Origin: Methylobacterium longum | Lineage (GTDB): Bacteria > Pseudomonadota > Alphaproteobacteria > Rhizobiales > Beijerinckiaceae | DNA length: 64,000 nucleotides | Direction of reading: 5' to 3' | Assembly: GCF_022179385.1 (NCBI RefSeq) | Contig: NZ_BPQS01000006.1 | Location: 185,340 to 249,339, forward strand | In this document: positions 8,960-19,579 of the stretch, piece by piece | Layout of the letters: each line of letters opens with the position of its first letter | How positions within the stretch are numbered: the stretch's first letter is position 1 | Position numbers and translations under genes: made by a program | Notes under the pieces: generated by a model | What the model was told of the DNA's origin: nothing | The model's input: only the letters and a program-made list of their open reading frames with translations | The model's database searches: none

Positions 8960-10009
8960 TCAGCTTCCGGGGAGATCGTGGACCTCCTCGAAGAAGAATT
9001 CCTTCCAGCTGGTCGGCTTCTGCTTGATGTAGCCGGCCCGGGAAAAGAACTGGGCGGCGGGCAGGAGGTTCTGCGGCGCCGCCGAGAACACCATCCCGGG
9101 CCGCGCGATCAGGGCGGCGAGCGCGTCCGCGGAGATGCTCTCCTTGTTGATCTCGAGATAGATCCCGGCCGCCGCCGCTTTGTCCGTCTCGATAAGCGCG
9201 ATGGCCTCCTTGATGGCCCCGACGAACGCCGCGATGATCTTGGGATTGGCGTCGTGGAAGGTGGTCGTGCTGTAGACGCAGCCGTTCGTCAGCGGACCGC
9301 CCATCACCGCCACCGAGTCGAGGACCTCGTGGACGTCCGGCATGGCCAGCTCCTGGTCCTGGTAGGGGGGCTGGGAGAAGTGCGCGGTGACGCCGTTGTT
9401 CTTGTTCTGGAGCGCGATCATCGCGTCGGGGTGACCCATCCCGACGGTCATCGCGTTGAACTTCTCCAGGGCTCCGGCCCCGAACTGCTTCTCGACGGCG
9501 ATCCCCAGCACGACGGGCTGCGTCCCGACCCGGATGGTCGGAACCGCGATGCGGTCGTTCGGCCCGAAATCGCTCAGCGCCTTCACGTTCGGATTGTTGG
9601 TGACGAGCTTCATCGGCAGCGCGCCGGTCGCCACGACGCCCTTCACCCGTCCGCTGGTCTTGCCCCACATGATCAGCATGTTGGGGCCGCCGCTGATGAC
9701 CATGTCGACGCCGCCCGACAGCAGCGCGTCGTTGCTGGCGCCGCCGTTGGTGAGGCGCGTCCAGCTCACCCGGAGATTGTCGATCCCGGCGGCTTTCGCG
9801 TGCTTCTCGACGAGGCCGAGCTTCTCGGCGATCACGGCGGGCAGGTAGGACAGGCCGGGCTGCTTCGCGATGCGCAGCTCGCCGGCCTCAGCCCGTGCGG
9901 AGCGGGACCAGACCAGGGGCGATCCGAGGGCAGCGACCGAGAGGCCGGTCTGCAGGAGCTTCCGGCGGGTGGAACCGCCACGAACTGTCTTGGTGTCGCC
10001 TGAACGCAT
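8960..10009 (-). CDS. Tat-exported ABC transporter substrate-binding protein (NMT1/SsuA-like)
   Basis: Periplasmic solute-binding protein of the nitrate/sulfonate/taurine/thiamine-precursor type. 349 residues from MRSGDTKTV. A twin-arginine signal peptide is visible (STRRKLLQTGLSVAALG, then ARAEA before the mature protein). The mature part starts ELRIAKQPGLSYLPAVIAEK, the usual opening of this family. No permease or ATPase gene lies next to it, so it is an orphan binding protein and its ligand cannot be inferred. The start was placed at 10007-10009 because the signal peptide begins shortly after it. Confidence 0.82.
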   Translation of the reverse strand: MRSGDTKTVRGGSTRRKLLQTGLSVAALGSPLVWSRSARAEAGELRIAKQPGLSYLPAVIAEKLGLVEKHAKAAGIDNLRVSWTRLTNGGASNDALLSGGVDMVISGGPNMLIMWGKTSGRVKGVVATGALPMKLVTNNPNVKALSDFGPNDRIAVPTIRVGTQPVVLGIAVEKQFGAGALEKFNAMTVGMGHPDAMIALQNKNNGVTAHFSQPPYQDQELAMPDVHEVLDSVAVMGGPLTNGCVYSTTTFHDANPKIIAAFVGAIKEAIALIETDKAAAAGIYLEINKESISADALAALIARPGMVFSAAPQNLLPAAQFFSRAGYIKQKPTSWKEFFFEEVHDLPGS

Positions 10010-10318
10010 GGGGCCCCCGTACGGGATGGGTGAGCCCAACCGGTCGTTTCGGCCGAACCCTGCGGCCAGGCTAGTGCAAGAGGGCGCCGGCGGGTAGCGG
10101 GAATTGGTATTCCAGCGAAATGCCTGCGGACGCTCCCGGTTTTCCGCGGCATGGCGGCCGGTGCGACGGGCGGTCGTAAGGTCCGGTGCCCGTTCGGGCG
10201 CATCGCCGTCGGTCGTCCGGACGCTGTGGCCGACCGCGCCCCGCCGGGACGCGTTCGACACGGTTTCCGGGCGGGCGCGCAGCCTGCGCTGCTCGCCCGC
10301 CGGATCAGACGGCTCCGA
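10010..10318. other. Intergenic region upstream of the binding protein
   Basis: 309 bases between nrdJ (downstream end) and the start of the solute-binding protein, both on the minus strand. It must hold the promoter of the latter, but I could not pick a convincing -35/-10 pair and saw no terminator with a T-run for the genes around it. Confidence 0.4.
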
Positions 10319-13300
10319 TCACGAGCAGCCGGTGGTGCCGCCGCAGGTGTCGCACTTCAGGCAGGTGCCGTTGCGGACCAGCGTGAAGTTCGCGCATTCC
10401 GGGCAGGCCTCGCCGACATAGCCCTTCATCTTCGCCTCGGCGCGGCGGTCGGCGACGCTCCGCTCCGCCTTGGCGAAGGGGAGGGTGTCGGCGATGGTCT
10501 CGGCGTGGCCGGCAGCCGCCGGCTCGGCCTTCAGCGCCGCGCTGCCGCGGATCGCGTGGACGACGCCGCCGGCCGGGGCCGACTGGCCGGCACTCACCGC
10601 GCCGACGCCGACAGTCCCGCCGGCCGGGCCGCCCTGGATCAGGGTCAGACGGTCGGCCGAGCCGCGCAGCAGGCCGCGGGAGACCACCGAGGAGGCCGGC
10701 GCCGGCTTCGGACCCTCGCGGGTCGTGTCGCCGCTCTCGCCGCCGCCGATCACCGTGCCGCCGATCTCGGCGGGGCTGACATGGGCGAGGTCGGCACGGC
10801 CGAGATACGAGACCGCCAGCTCCCGGAACACGTAGTCGAGGAGCGAGGTCGCGTTCTTGATCGCGTCGTTGCCCTGCACGAAGCCGGCCGGCTCGAACCG
10901 CGTGAAGGTGAAGGCCTCGACGTACTCCTCCAGGGGCACGCCGTACTGGAGGCCCAGCGAGATCGCGATGGCGAAGTTGTTCATCAGGCTCCGGAAGGTC
11001 GCGCCCTCCTTGTGCATGTCGATGAAGATCTCGCCGAGGCGGCCGTCGTCGTACTCGCCGGTGCGCAGGTAGACCTTGTGGCCTCCCACCACCGCCTTCT
11101 GGGTGTAGCCCTTCCGGCGGGTCGGGAGCTTCTCGCGGGACCGGATCCGCTCGACGCGCTCGATCACCCGCTCGACGATCTTCTCCGCCACCGCCGCGGC
11201 CTTGGCGGCCGCCGGCGCCTGGAGCAGCGCCTCGATGCCCTCGTCCGCCTCGTCGTCCTCCTCCGAGATGAGGGCGGCGTTCAGCGGCTGCGACAGCTTC
11301 GAGCCGTCGCGGTAGAGGGCGTTCGCCTTGAGGGCGAGGCGCCAGGACAGCAGGTAGGCCGCTTTGCAATCCTCCACCGTGGCGTCGTTGGGCATGTTGA
11401 TGGTCTTGGAGATCGCCCCCGAGATGAAGGGCTGCGCCGCCGCCATCATGCGGATGTGGCTCTCCACCGAGAGGTAGCGCTTGCCGATCCGGCCGCAGGG
11501 ATTGGCGCAATCGAAGACCGCGTAGTGCTCGAGCTTGAGGAAGGGCGCGCCCTCCAGCGTCATCGCCCCGCAGATATGGGTGTTGGCGGCCTCGATCTCC
11601 TTCTTCGAGAAACCGAGGAAGGGCAGCAGCTCGAAGGTCGGGTCCGACAGCTTCTCGGCCGGGACCTCGAGGGTCTGGGTCAGGAAGTCGTCGCCGAGCG
11701 TCCAGCGGTTGAACACGAACTTGATGTCGAAGGCCGACTTCAGGCCCTTCTCCACCGCGGCGATCTTGTCGTCGGAGAACCCCTTCGCGCGCAGCGTCGT
11801 CGGGTTGACGCCCGGCGCCTGCCCCATGGAGCCGTGACCGACCGCGTAGGCCTCGATCTCGGCGATCTCGGATTCGCGGTAGCCCAGGGCCCGCAGGGCG
11901 TCCGGCGCGGCCTGGTTGATGATCTTGAAGTAGCCGCCGCCGGCGAGCTTCTTGAACTTCACCAGGGCGAAGTCGGGCTCGATGCCGGTGGTGTCGCAGT
12001 CCATCACGAGGCCGATCGTGCCGGTGGGCGCGATCACGGTGGCCTGCGCATTGCGGTAGCCGTGCTCCTCGCCGAGCTTCAGCGCCCGGTCCCAGGCGGC
12101 GCGGGCATGGTCGCCGAGATCGGCCTGCGGGATGTTGGCGTGGTCGAGGGCGACCGGCGCGACGTTGAGGAACTCATAGCCCTCCGCCTCGCCGTGCGCG
12201 GCCCGGCGATGGTTGCGGATCACCCGCAGCATCGCGTCGGCATTCTCCTCATAGGCCGGGAAGGTGCCGAGTTCGGCCGCCATCTCGGCCGAGGTCGCGT
12301 AGGCGACGCCGGTCATGATCGCCGTGAGCGCGCCGGCGAGTGCCCGGCCGGCGTCCGAATCGTAGGGCAGGCCCATGGTCATCAGCAGGCCGCCGATGTT
12401 GGCGTAGCCCAGACCCAGCGTGCGGTAGCGGTAGGAGAGTTCCGCGATCTCCTTCGACGGAAACTGCGCCATCATCACGGAGATCTCGAGCACCACCGTC
12501 CAGAGGCGGTTGAGGTGCTCGAACGCCTCCACGTCGAAGCGCTTGGTCTCCCGGTCGTACATCGTCAGCAGGTTCGCCGAGGCGAGATTGCAGGCCGTGT
12601 CGTCGAGGAACATGTACTCGGAGCACGGGTTCGACGCCCGGATCCGCCCGCCGGCCGGGCAGGTGTGCCAGTCGTTCATCGTGCTGTTGAAGTGCAGGCC
12701 CGGATCCGCCGAGGCCCAGGCCGCCTCGCCGATCCGCTCCCACAGCTCACGGGCCTTCAGGGTCTTGGTGACCTTGCCGGTGGTGCGGGCCTGGAGGCTC
12801 CAGTCGGCATCCGCCTCGACGGCGCGCAGGAAGTCGTCGGTCAGCGAGACCGAGTTGTTGGAGTTCTGGCCCGCGACCGTGAGGTAGGCCTCCGAGTCCC
12901 AGTCGGTGTCGTAGACGGGGAAGTCGATCTTGGTGAAGCCCTGCCGGGCGAACTGCACGACGCGCTTGATGTAGGCGTCCGGCACGGAGGCGCGGCGGGC
13001 GGCCTTGATCTCCCGCTTGAGGGCGGGGTTGCGCTCCGGATCGAAGCAGGCGTCCCCCTCCGCCTCGCACTGGGTGCAGGCCTTCATCACGAGGTTGAGG
13101 TGCTTGGAGACCACCTTCGAGCCCGTCACCAGGGCGGCGACCTTCTGCTCCTCCTTCACCTTCCAGTCGATGAAGGACTCGATGTCCGGATGGTCGATGT
13201 CGACGATCACCATCTTGGCGGCGCGCCGGGTGGTGCCGCCCGACTTGATCGCGCCGGCCGCCCGGTCACCGATCTTGAGGAAGCTCATCAGGCCCGACGA

Positions 13301-14050
13301 CTTGCCGCCGCCGCCGAGCTTCTCGTTCTCGCCACGCAGCATCGAGAAGTTGGAGCCGGTGCCTGAGCCGTACTTGAACAGCCGCGCCTCGCGGACCCAC
13401 AGGTCCATGATGCCGCCCTCGTTGACGAGGTCGTCCTGGACCGACTGGATGAAGCAGGCATGCGGCTGCGGGTGCTCGTAGGCCGAGGCCGACTTGGTCA
13501 GCACGCCGGTCTTCGGGTCGCAGTAATAATGGCCCTGGCTCGGGCCATCGATCCCGTAGGCCCAGTGCAGGCCGGTGTTGAACCATTGCGGCGAGTTCGG
13601 CGCCACCATCTGGCGGGCGAACATGAAGCGCAGCTCGTCCATGAAGGCCGCGGCATCGTCCTCGGACGAGAAGTAGCCGCCCTTCCAGCCCCAGTAGGTC
13701 CAGCAGCCGGCGAGCCGGTCGAAGACCTGCGTGGCGGAGGATTCGGAGATGAAGCGCTCATCCTCGGGGAGTTCGGCCAGCGCCGCGTCGTCCGGCACCG
13801 CGCGCCAGAGGAAGGACGGGACCGCGTTCTCCTCGACCTTGCGCAGCCGGGCCGGCACGCCCGCCTTGCGGAAGTACTTCTGCGCGAGCACGTCGCTCGC
13901 GACCTGGCTCCAGCTCTCCGGCACGTCGATGCCGTCGAGGCGGAAGACGATCGATCCGTCCGGGTTGCGGATCTCGCTCAGCGCCTTGCGGAAGGGGATG
14001 CCGGAATAGGGCGATTGTCCGGCCGTGGTGTAGCGACGCTCGAACCGCAT
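10319..14050 (-). CDS. nrdJ: Vitamin B12-dependent ribonucleoside-diphosphate reductase (class II)
   Basis: Makes deoxyribonucleotides using adenosylcobalamin, so it works with or without oxygen; cytoplasmic. 1243 residues from MRFERRYTT, the length of the long alphaproteobacterial NrdJ. Visible features are [15 protein letters not shown], the active-site region [18 protein letters not shown], and a cysteine-rich tail [18 protein letters not shown] followed by [10 protein letters not shown], typical for thiol delivery and zinc binding. The ATG at 14048-14050 was chosen; 55 further upstream codons are open but arginine/proline-rich and unlike the family. The promoter region carries NrdR-like boxes. 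Confidence 0.96.
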   Translation of the reverse strand: MRFERRYTTAGQSPYSGIPFRKALSEIRNPDGSIVFRLDGIDVPESWSQVASDVLAQKYFRKAGVPARLRKVEENAVPSFLWRAVPDDAALAELPEDERFISESSATQVFDRLAGCWTYWGWKGGYFSSEDDAAAFMDELRFMFARQMVAPNSPQWFNTGLHWAYGIDGPSQGHYYCDPKTGVLTKSASAYEHPQPHACFIQSVQDDLVNEGGIMDLWVREARLFKYGSGTGSNFSMLRGENEKLGGGGKSSGLMSFLKIGDRAAGAIKSGGTTRRAAKMVIVDIDHPDIESFIDWKVKEEQKVAALVTGSKVVSKHLNLVMKACTQCEAEGDACFDPERNPALKREIKAARRASVPDAYIKRVVQFARQGFTKIDFPVYDTDWDSEAYLTVAGQNSNNSVSLTDDFLRAVEADADWSLQARTTGKVTKTLKARELWERIGEAAWASADPGLHFNSTMNDWHTCPAGGRIRASNPCSEYMFLDDTACNLASANLLTMYDRETKRFDVEAFEHLNRLWTVVLEISVMMAQFPSKEIAELSYRYRTLGLGYANIGGLLMTMGLPYDSDAGRALAGALTAIMTGVAYATSAEMAAELGTFPAYEENADAMLRVIRNHRRAAHGEAEGYEFLNVAPVALDHANIPQADLGDHARAAWDRALKLGEEHGYRNAQATVIAPTGTIGLVMDCDTTGIEPDFALVKFKKLAGGGYFKIINQAAPDALRALGYRESEIAEIEAYAVGHGSMGQAPGVNPTTLRAKGFSDDKIAAVEKGLKSAFDIKFVFNRWTLGDDFLTQTLEVPAEKLSDPTFELLPFLGFSKKEIEAANTHICGAMTLEGAPFLKLEHYAVFDCANPCGRIGKRYLSVESHIRMMAAAQPFISGAISKTINMPNDATVEDCKAAYLLSWRLALKANALYRDGSKLSQPLNAALISEEDDEADEGIEALLQAPAAAKAAAVAEKIVERVIERVERIRSREKLPTRRKGYTQKAVVGGHKVYLRTGEYDDGRLGEIFIDMHKEGATFRSLMNNFAIAISLGLQYGVPLEEYVEAFTFTRFEPAGFVQGNDAIKNATSLLDYVFRELAVSYLGRADLAHVSPAEIGGTVIGGGESGDTTREGPKPAPASSVVSRGLLRGSADRLTLIQGGPAGGTVGVGAVSAGQSAPAGGVVHAIRGSAALKAEPAAAGHAETIADTLPFAKAERSVADRRAEAKMKGYVGEACPECANFTLVRNGTCLKCDTCGGTTGCS

Positions 14051-14234
14051 GAAACACACCTCTCCCGACGGGACACGACGGTCCCGGCCCCGCCTCGAAG
14101 CGGGGTCTGTGCCCGATGATGGGACTCGGAGTCCGCCGCGCCCGAAGGCCGGGCGCGAGGCGGATCCGCGAATCGAATCTTGGAACGGCCAGCCCTGCTC
14201 TAACGCACCACTCAAGGGCGCGACCGATGCAGGG

Positions 14235-14264
14235 ACACTACCGCCGCCAAGCCACTCACGTCAA
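14235..14264 (-). promoter_or_regulatory. Predicted nrdJ promoter (TTGACG-N18-TAGTGT)
   Basis: On the minus strand TTGACG (14259-14264) is followed after 18 bases by TAGTGT (14235-14240), about 185 bases upstream of the nrdJ start codon. The -35 lies beside a weaker NrdR-like box. Confidence 0.45.
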
Positions 14265-14306
14265 CAAGTGGTGTGCGGCGACTCTGTTCCACGCTAGATG
14301 TTGTGC
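14261..14306. promoter_or_regulatory. Pair of NrdR-like boxes upstream of nrdJ
   Basis: ACGCTAGATGTTGTGC (14291-14306) matches the NrdR-box pattern ACACTATATCTTGTGC at 13 of 16 positions. A weaker match (TCAACAAGTGGTGTGC, 14261-14276, 9 of 16) lies 30 bases away centre to centre, close to the usual NrdR spacing, and overlaps the predicted -35. NrdR represses ribonucleotide reductase genes when dATP is high. The pattern is from memory and unverified. Confidence 0.42.
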
Positions 14307-14564
14307 CGGCTCGCAAAAGCCTGTGGATATCCCGGGCGGTCCGGATAAGTGTCCTTCCGGCTTCCCGGAATCGCCTCGGGAAAATTTTGGATTCACAGCG
14401 CAACGCGAAGCCGGGGTCCATCGGGTGCGGCGGAAGGCCCGATCCGGAGTCGGTGCGTTGCCGGAGAGCGACACAACCGCCAGGCGGCTGGACTTGGACG
14501 TGCGCGCTGACCATAACGGCGCCCAGACGCGCCGTGGCGGCGCGGCACGACCTCGGGATCGGCG

Positions 14565-14981
14565 ATGGCGCTGAAGGACACTTTGCTGCGCGTCTTCACG
14601 TGGTGGAACGGTCAGACCGTCTCCCTCGCCATGCAGACCGCGCGCACCGGCATCTTCGTCGGCGAGGACGAGTTCGGGAACAAGTACTACAAGGCCGAGG
14701 GCGCCCTGATCGACCGCTCGGTCGGTTCGGAGCGGCGCTGGGTGGTCTATAACGGCTACGCCGACGCCTCGAAGGTGCCCCCGGGCTGGCGCGGCTGGCT
14801 CTGCCACAACGTCGACGTGGCCCCGAGCGAGGAGACCTACGAGCCGCGCGCGTGGCAGAAGTCCCACGTCGAGAACCAGACCGGGACGCCGAACGCCTAC
14901 CGGCCCGCGGGATCGCAGCTCTCCTGGGGGCAGCGGCCGGCGACCACCGGCGATTACGTGTCCTGGACGCCGGGCGAGTAG
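14565..14981 (+). CDS. NADH:ubiquinone oxidoreductase 17.2-kDa (NDUFA12-like) subunit
   Basis: Accessory subunit of respiratory complex I, the bacterial counterpart of mitochondrial NDUFA12/B17.2, found in alphaproteobacteria. 138 residues. Recognised by the N-terminal FTWWNGQT, the GEDEFGNKYY segment and the conserved VPPGWRGWLCHNVDVAP and RPATTGDYVSWTPGE blocks. It is followed on the same strand by a DUF2155 gene, a pairing common in this class. Confidence 0.92.
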   Translation: MALKDTLLRVFTWWNGQTVSLAMQTARTGIFVGEDEFGNKYYKAEGALIDRSVGSERRWVVYNGYADASKVPPGWRGWLCHNVDVAPSEETYEPRAWQKSHVENQTGTPNAYRPAGSQLSWGQRPATTGDYVSWTPGE

Positions 14982-15109
14982 GACGCGGCGCTCCGGCCGC
15001 TGCGGCGCCCTTTTGCCGCCACCGTTGCGGTGTTCATGGCGGGCCAATCCCGAACGTCCGCCGCGCACCTGACGGCGCGGCCGGCCACCCTCGTCTAGGG
15101 GTCCGAGCC

Positions 15110-15769
15110 TTGAGCCGCATCACAACCCTCGCACGCCGCGTGCTCGCCCCGAGCCTCGCGCTCGCTCTCTGCGCGAGCCCGGCCGCCGCCGACAAGATCA
15201 AGAACCCGACCGCCGTCTTCTCCGGTCTCGACAAGATCACCGGCCGCATCGTGTCGTTCGAGGTCGCGGTGGACGAGACCGTGCAGTTCGGCGCCCTGCA
15301 GCTCACCCCGCGGGTCTGCTACACGAGGCCGCCCACCGAGAGCGTGAAGACCACGGCGTTCCTCGAAGTCGACGAGGTGACCCTCGACAGCAAGTACCGC
15401 CGGATCTTCACCGGCTGGATGTTCGCGTCGAGCCCCGGCCTGCACGCCATCGAGCATCCGATCTACGACGTGTGGCTGGTCGACTGCAAAGGCGGCAGCG
15501 ACGTGATCGCCGAGGCCAAGGAGCAGGAGGATGTTCCCGCCGTCGCGGCCAAGCCCGAGAAGGCCAAGCGCCCGGGCCGGGACGCCACGAAGACCGCCCA
15601 GCAGCTCAACGCCGCCGGCCAGGTGGACGTGGAGGCCCCCCGCGGAGTGCCGGTCCAGCCCCGCCAGAAGCCGTCGCGCAAATTCTTCCCGTCGAACGAG
15701 GGCCCGGCGCCGGCGCCGCCACCCGTGCAGCAGCAGCCGCAGAACCTGTTCGACGCGCTGTTCCGATAG
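15110..15769 (+). CDS. DUF2155 domain exported protein
   Basis: 219 residues with a signal peptide (ARRVLAPSLALALCASPAAA), a DUF2155 core (about 28-130: TAVFSGLDKITGRIVSFEVA, RVCYTRPP, GWMFASSPGLHAIEHPIYDVWLVDC) and a proline/glutamine-rich tail ending NLFDALFR. No in-frame ATG or GTG fits; the start is taken as TTG at 15110-15112, preceded by AGGGG 8 bases upstream. Role unknown; the domain is typical of alphaproteobacteria. It follows the NDUFA12-like gene. Confidence 0.85.
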   Translation: MSRITTLARRVLAPSLALALCASPAAADKIKNPTAVFSGLDKITGRIVSFEVAVDETVQFGALQLTPRVCYTRPPTESVKTTAFLEVDEVTLDSKYRRIFTGWMFASSPGLHAIEHPIYDVWLVDCKGGSDVIAEAKEQEDVPAVAAKPEKAKRPGRDATKTAQQLNAAGQVDVEAPRGVPVQPRQKPSRKFFPSNEGPAPAPPPVQQQPQNLFDALFR

Positions 15770-15948
15770 GACAGATCCCGAACCCTGAAACGCGTCCGGT
15801 GCCGGGATTCGGACCCATGGGCGGACGCTCCAGCCCACCCTCATCCTGAAGCTCGGCCTGAGGGCCTCGGGTCGGACGGGGCCGGCCGTGACGGCCCGAC
15901 AGCTTGCCCCCGGAAGCGCGGCGCCATCGGACGCACCCGTCGCGGCGC

Positions 15949-16632
15949 CTAAGCCTCGTCGCCGCTCCCGAGGGCCGCGAGCACCCGGGCGCCCCTGACC
16001 GAGCCGTCGCAGGGCCAGACGTGCCAATCCGCGGCCTGTTCGAGGGCCTCGGCGAGCCGCCGCTTGTAGATATGGCGGGGCAGTTCCTCGGCGCCGAACT
16101 GCGAGAGGTGCTCGGTGACGAACTGGGTGTCGGCGAGCCGGTATCGCCCGGCGCGCAGGCGGCCCATCAGGTGGACGAGAGCGACCTTCGAGGCGTCGCG
16201 CACCTCGTGGAACATGCTCTCGCCGAAGAAGGCCGCCCCGAGGGAGACGCCGTACAGGCCGCCGACGAGGCGGCGGTCCTCCCCGGCATAGACCTCCACG
16301 GTGTGGACGTAGCCGAGATCGTAGAGCGCGCCGTAGAGGTCGCGGATCCGCCCGTTGATCCACGTGCGCTCGCTGTCCCGGCGCGGCGCGGCGCAGCCGT
16401 CGATCACCCCGTGGAAATCCGTGTCGCAGCGGACCTCGAACTGGTCGGACCGCACCGTCCGGGCGAGGCGCCGGGGCACGCGGAAATCGTGGAGGGGCAG
16501 GACGCCGCGCGCCTTGGGCTCGACCCAGTAGAGGGTCGGGTCGTCGGCATCCTCGGCCATCGGGAAGATGCCCGCCGCGTAGGCCTTCAGCAGGATCTCG
16601 GGGGTGATGTCCACGCGGCTGGGATCGTGCAT
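15949..16632 (-). CDS. aat: Leucyl/phenylalanyl-tRNA-protein transferase
   Basis: Adds Leu or Phe from aminoacyl-tRNA to the N-terminus of proteins ending in Arg or Lys, marking them for ClpSAP degradation (N-end rule); cytoplasmic. 227 residues, usual length. Conserved blocks are [48 protein letters not shown] and the catalytic-site [19 protein letters not shown]. It lies 79 bases after accC on the same strand, a common alphaproteobacterial order (accB-accC-aat). Confidence 0.96.
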   Translation of the reverse strand: MHDPSRVDITPEILLKAYAAGIFPMAEDADDPTLYWVEPKARGVLPLHDFRVPRRLARTVRSDQFEVRCDTDFHGVIDGCAAPRRDSERTWINGRIRDLYGALYDLGYVHTVEVYAGEDRRLVGGLYGVSLGAAFFGESMFHEVRDASKVALVHLMGRLRAGRYRLADTQFVTEHLSQFGAEELPRHIYKRRLAEALEQAADWHVWPCDGSVRGARVLAALGSGDEA

Positions 16633-16711
16633 GGCCTCAGTGTCGCGCGCGGGCGGCGCGAAGACCAGAGCCCGGGCGGGGCGCGGTCGCCGCAGATCCG
16701 GCCTGAGCCGG

Positions 16712-18064
16712 TCAGGCCTTCATGCCGCCGTCTTCCAGGAAATGCTCCAGCCAGTGGATGTCGTAAAGCCCGTTCTGCACGTCCGCGTTACGAACCAGGG
16801 TCCGGAACAACGGCAGGGTCGTGTCGACGCCGTCGATGACGAATTCGTCCAGCGCGCGGCGCAGGCGCATCAGGCACTCGTTGCGGGTGCGCCCGTGGAC
16901 GATCAGCTTGCCGATCAGCGAGTCGTAGTGCGGCGGGATCCGGTAGCCCTGGAAGGCGGCGGAATCGACCCGGACGCCGAGACCGCCCGGCGTGTGGTAG
17001 TGGGTGATCTCGCCCGGCGACGGGCGGAAGGTCTCCGGGTGCTCGGCGTTGATCCGGCACTCGATGGCATGGCCCTCGACCTTGATGTCGGCCTGCGACA
17101 CCGACAGCGGACCGCCCGACGCGACCTGGATCTGCTCGATGACGAGGTCGATGCCGGTGATCATCTCGGTGACCGGGTGCTCCACCTGGATCCGGGTGTT
17201 CATCTCGATGAAGTAGAACCGGCCGTCCTCGTACAGGAACTCGACGGTGCCGGCGCCGAGATAGCCGAGTTCCTTCATGGCGTTGGCGCAGATGCCGCCG
17301 ATCTCGGCGCGCATCGATTCGTTGAGCGCCGGCGATCCGCCTTCCTCCCAGACCTTCTGGTGACGCCGCTGGAGCGAGCAGTCGCGCTCCGCGAGGTGGA
17401 CCGCGCCGCCGCGCCCGTCGCCCAGGACCTGCACCTCGATGTGGCGGGGCTTCTCCAGGTACTTCTCCAGATAGACCGCGTCGTCGCCGAACGCCGCCTT
17501 CGCCTCGGACTTGGCCATGCCGATCGCCTGCTCCAGATCGGCCTCGGTGCGCGCCACCTTCATGCCGCGCCCGCCGCCGCCCGACGCGGCCTTGACCAGG
17601 ACCGGGTAGCCGATCTCGGCGGCGACCCGCTTGGCGGTGACGGCATCCTCGACGCCGCCCTCGGAGCCGGGGACGCAGGGGATGCCGAGCTTCAGCGCCG
17701 TGCGCTTGGCCTCGATCTTGTCGCCCATGGTGCGGATGTGCTGCGCCTTGGGGCCGATGAAGCCGATCTGGTGATGGGCCAGAACCTCGGCGAAGCGCGC
17801 ATTCTCCGACAGGAAGCCGTAGCCGGGGTGCACCGCGTCCGCGCCCGTGATCTCGCAGGCCGCGATGAGGGACGGGATGTTGAGATAGCTGTCGCGGGCG
17901 GCCGGCGGCCCGATGCAGACGCTCTCGTCGGCCAGCCGCACATGCATGGCGTCGGCATCCGCCGTCGAGTGGACCGCCACGGTGGCGATCCCGAGCTCCT
18001 TCGCGGCCCGCAGGATGCGCAGGGCGATCTCGCCGCGGTTCGCGATCAGGATCTTGTCGAACAT
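16712..18064 (-). CDS. accC: Acetyl-CoA carboxylase, biotin carboxylase subunit
   Basis: Carboxylates the biotin on AccB with ATP and bicarbonate, the first half-reaction of malonyl-CoA synthesis. 450 residues. Starts [20 protein letters not shown], has the ATP-grasp loop [11 protein letters not shown] and the catalytic [14 protein letters not shown]. Preceded by accB with a 101-base gap. Confidence 0.98.
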   Translation of the reverse strand: MFDKILIANRGEIALRILRAAKELGIATVAVHSTADADAMHVRLADESVCIGPPAARDSYLNIPSLIAACEITGADAVHPGYGFLSENARFAEVLAHHQIGFIGPKAQHIRTMGDKIEAKRTALKLGIPCVPGSEGGVEDAVTAKRVAAEIGYPVLVKAASGGGGRGMKVARTEADLEQAIGMAKSEAKAAFGDDAVYLEKYLEKPRHIEVQVLGDGRGGAVHLAERDCSLQRRHQKVWEEGGSPALNESMRAEIGGICANAMKELGYLGAGTVEFLYEDGRFYFIEMNTRIQVEHPVTEMITGIDLVIEQIQVASGGPLSVSQADIKVEGHAIECRINAEHPETFRPSPGEITHYHTPGGLGVRVDSAAFQGYRIPPHYDSLIGKLIVHGRTRNECLMRLRRALDEFVIDGVDTTLPLFRTLVRNADVQNGLYDIHWLEHFLEDGGMKA

Positions 18065-18165
18065 CGGACCCGTTAGGGCGTCCTGGCGATCCGAACCGCG
18101 CAGGAGGCACTATCCTCTTGTTGTGCGGCGTCTTCCAGGACTGAACGGCGAGCCCGGCGGACGTC

Positions 18166-18642
18166 CTAACTGATGACGAGCAGGGCCTCGCCGAACTCGA
18201 CCGGCTGGCCGTCCTCCACGAAGATGGCGGTGACCGTGCCGGCGCGGGGCGCCACGATCTCGTTGAAGGTCTTCATCGCCTCGATGAGGAGCAGCTTGTC
18301 GCCGACCGCGACCGTCGAGCCGATATCCACGAAGGCCTTGGCGTCGGGCGAGGGCCGCAGATAGGCGGTTCCGACCATCGGCGACGGCACGCTGCCGGGC
18401 TGCGTCCGCACGGGTTCGGCGGGGGCGAGGGCGGACGAAGCCGAGGGCGCCGCCGGCACGGGGGCGGCGATCGCCGCCATCGGCGCCGGGGCCGCGACCT
18501 GCACGCTCACGGGTTCGAGCCGCCGCACGACGCGGATGCGCAGGTCGCCCTTCTCGACCTCGATCTCGGACAAGCCGGTCTCGGTGACGAGGTTGGCGAG
18601 CTCGCGCACGAGCTCGGGATCGATGGCGTCGTTCTTTGGCAT
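18166..18642 (-). CDS. accB: Acetyl-CoA carboxylase, biotin carboxyl carrier protein
   Basis: Carries the carboxyl group between AccC and the carboxyltransferase. 158 residues. An N-terminal helix region (1-45) is followed by an Ala/Pro-rich linker (about 50-85) and the biotinyl domain with [10 protein letters not shown]124 is the biotinylated lysine. Usual AccB has EAMKxMNxI, so the T-F pair after the lysine is a small variation. First gene of the accB-accC-aat run. Confidence 0.97.
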   Translation of the reverse strand: MPKNDAIDPELVRELANLVTETGLSEIEVEKGDLRIRVVRRLEPVSVQVAAPAPMAAIAAPVPAAPSASSALAPAEPVRTQPGSVPSPMVGTAYLRPSPDAKAFVDIGSTVAVGDKLLLIEAMKTFNEIVAPRAGTVTAIFVEDGQPVEFGEALLVIS

Positions 18643-18793
18643 CCGGCCTACTTCGTATCGCGGCGCGCCGCCCGGTTCATCCGGAACGGCGCTGGACCGT
18701 GGCCCTGCGGCTGGCGGCTCTTAGACGAAGGCAGCCCGGCGCGACAAGGCCACGCGGAGCACCTTCCGTCATGCGGCGGGCCGACCCTGCCGC

Positions 18794-19579
18794 TCAGCAG
18801 GAGGCGTGGCCGCATTGACGCACGTCGGCGATGGTCTTGCGCATCGGCTCGACGCCGACCGCGCCCGGGATCACCTCGTCGCCGATGATGAAGGCCGGCG
18901 TGCCCGACAGGCCGAGCCGGTCGCCGAGACCGCGATTCTCGCTGAGCGCGGCCTTCACCTCGGGCGAGGCCATGTCCTTCTGCAACTTGGCGGTGTCGAC
19001 GCCGAGGTCCTTGGCCACCTGGATGGCCTTGGCGCCGTTCACCCGGCCCTTGGATTCCAGAAGCTTCTGGTGAAATTCGAACAGCTTTTCGCCCTTAAGC
19101 TGCTGACGCACCGCGACGGCAGCCTGGCTGGCCTCGAGGGATTCCGGACCGAGCACCGGGAAATCCTTGATCACGACCCGCAGCTTCGGATCGGACTTGA
19201 TCAGCGCCTGCACGTCGCCCAGCGCCTTGCGGCAGTAGCCGCAATTATAGTCGAAGAACTCGACCAGCGTGACGTCGCCCGACGGGTTGCCGGCGACCAC
19301 GTCGTGCGGGCCGTTGAGCAGCGCCTCGCGCGACTCCTTGAGAGCGGCGGCCTGGGCGAGGCGCTGCGTCTCGGTCTGCTGCTTCTCGGCCTCGGCGAGC
19401 GCTTCCTGGAGAACCTCGGGGTGCTTGACCAAGTAATCCTTGACGATCGCCTCGATACCGGCGCGCTGCGCGTCCGTGAACGGCGCCGCCGCGGGCGGTT
19501 GCGCGGTCTGCGCGAGCGCTGGCGCGGCCGCGAGGCCGAGCGCGAGGATCAGAGCGGGCAGGGGGCGGATGAACGGCAT
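18794..19579 (-). CDS. DsbA-family thiol-disulfide oxidoreductase, exported
   Basis: Periplasmic thioredoxin-fold protein of the DsbA/BdbD/ScsC type. 261 residues. Signal peptide at 1-25 (LILALGLAAAPALAQ). A helical N-terminal region rich in Glu/Gln (about 35-90) resembles the oligomerisation stalk of such proteins. The redox motif CGYC is at 113-116 in FFDYNCGYCRKAL, and the cis-proline loop GLSGTPAFIIGD is near the end. Two further cysteines lie in the tail (CGHASC). It may act as oxidase or isomerase; the stalk favours an ScsC-like isomerase, which is inference. Confidence 0.88.
   Translation of the reverse strand: MPFIRPLPALILALGLAAAPALAQTAQPPAAAPFTDAQRAGIEAIVKDYLVKHPEVLQEALAEAEKQQTETQRLAQAAALKESREALLNGPHDVVAGNPSGDVTLVEFFDYNCGYCRKALGDVQALIKSDPKLRVVIKDFPVLGPESLEASQAAVAVRQQLKGEKLFEFHQKLLESKGRVNGAKAIQVAKDLGVDTAKLQKDMASPEVKAALSENRGLGDRLGLSGTPAFIIGDEVIPGAVGVEPMRKTIADVRQCGHASC

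Larger units (their letters stand above)
14051..14564. other. Divergent intergenic region between nrdJ and the NDUFA12-like gene
   Basis: 514 bases with no convincing gene on either strand. It holds the nrdJ promoter and NrdR-like boxes, and presumably the promoter of the plus-strand gene. I looked for a cobalamin riboswitch in front of the B12-dependent enzyme and saw no B12-box. Confidence 0.5.

Noticed and set aside
10151..13366. Very long open frame (over 1000 codons) on the plus strand opposite nrdJ
   Set aside because: Antisense frame of a high-GC gene; its composition (Gly, Arg, Ala, Asp, His) is that of the mirror of nrdJ, and nrdJ is unmistakable.
14051..14564. Cobalamin riboswitch upstream of the B12-dependent nrdJ
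   Set aside because: No B12-box or matching stems found on the minus strand; NrdR-like boxes explain the region better.
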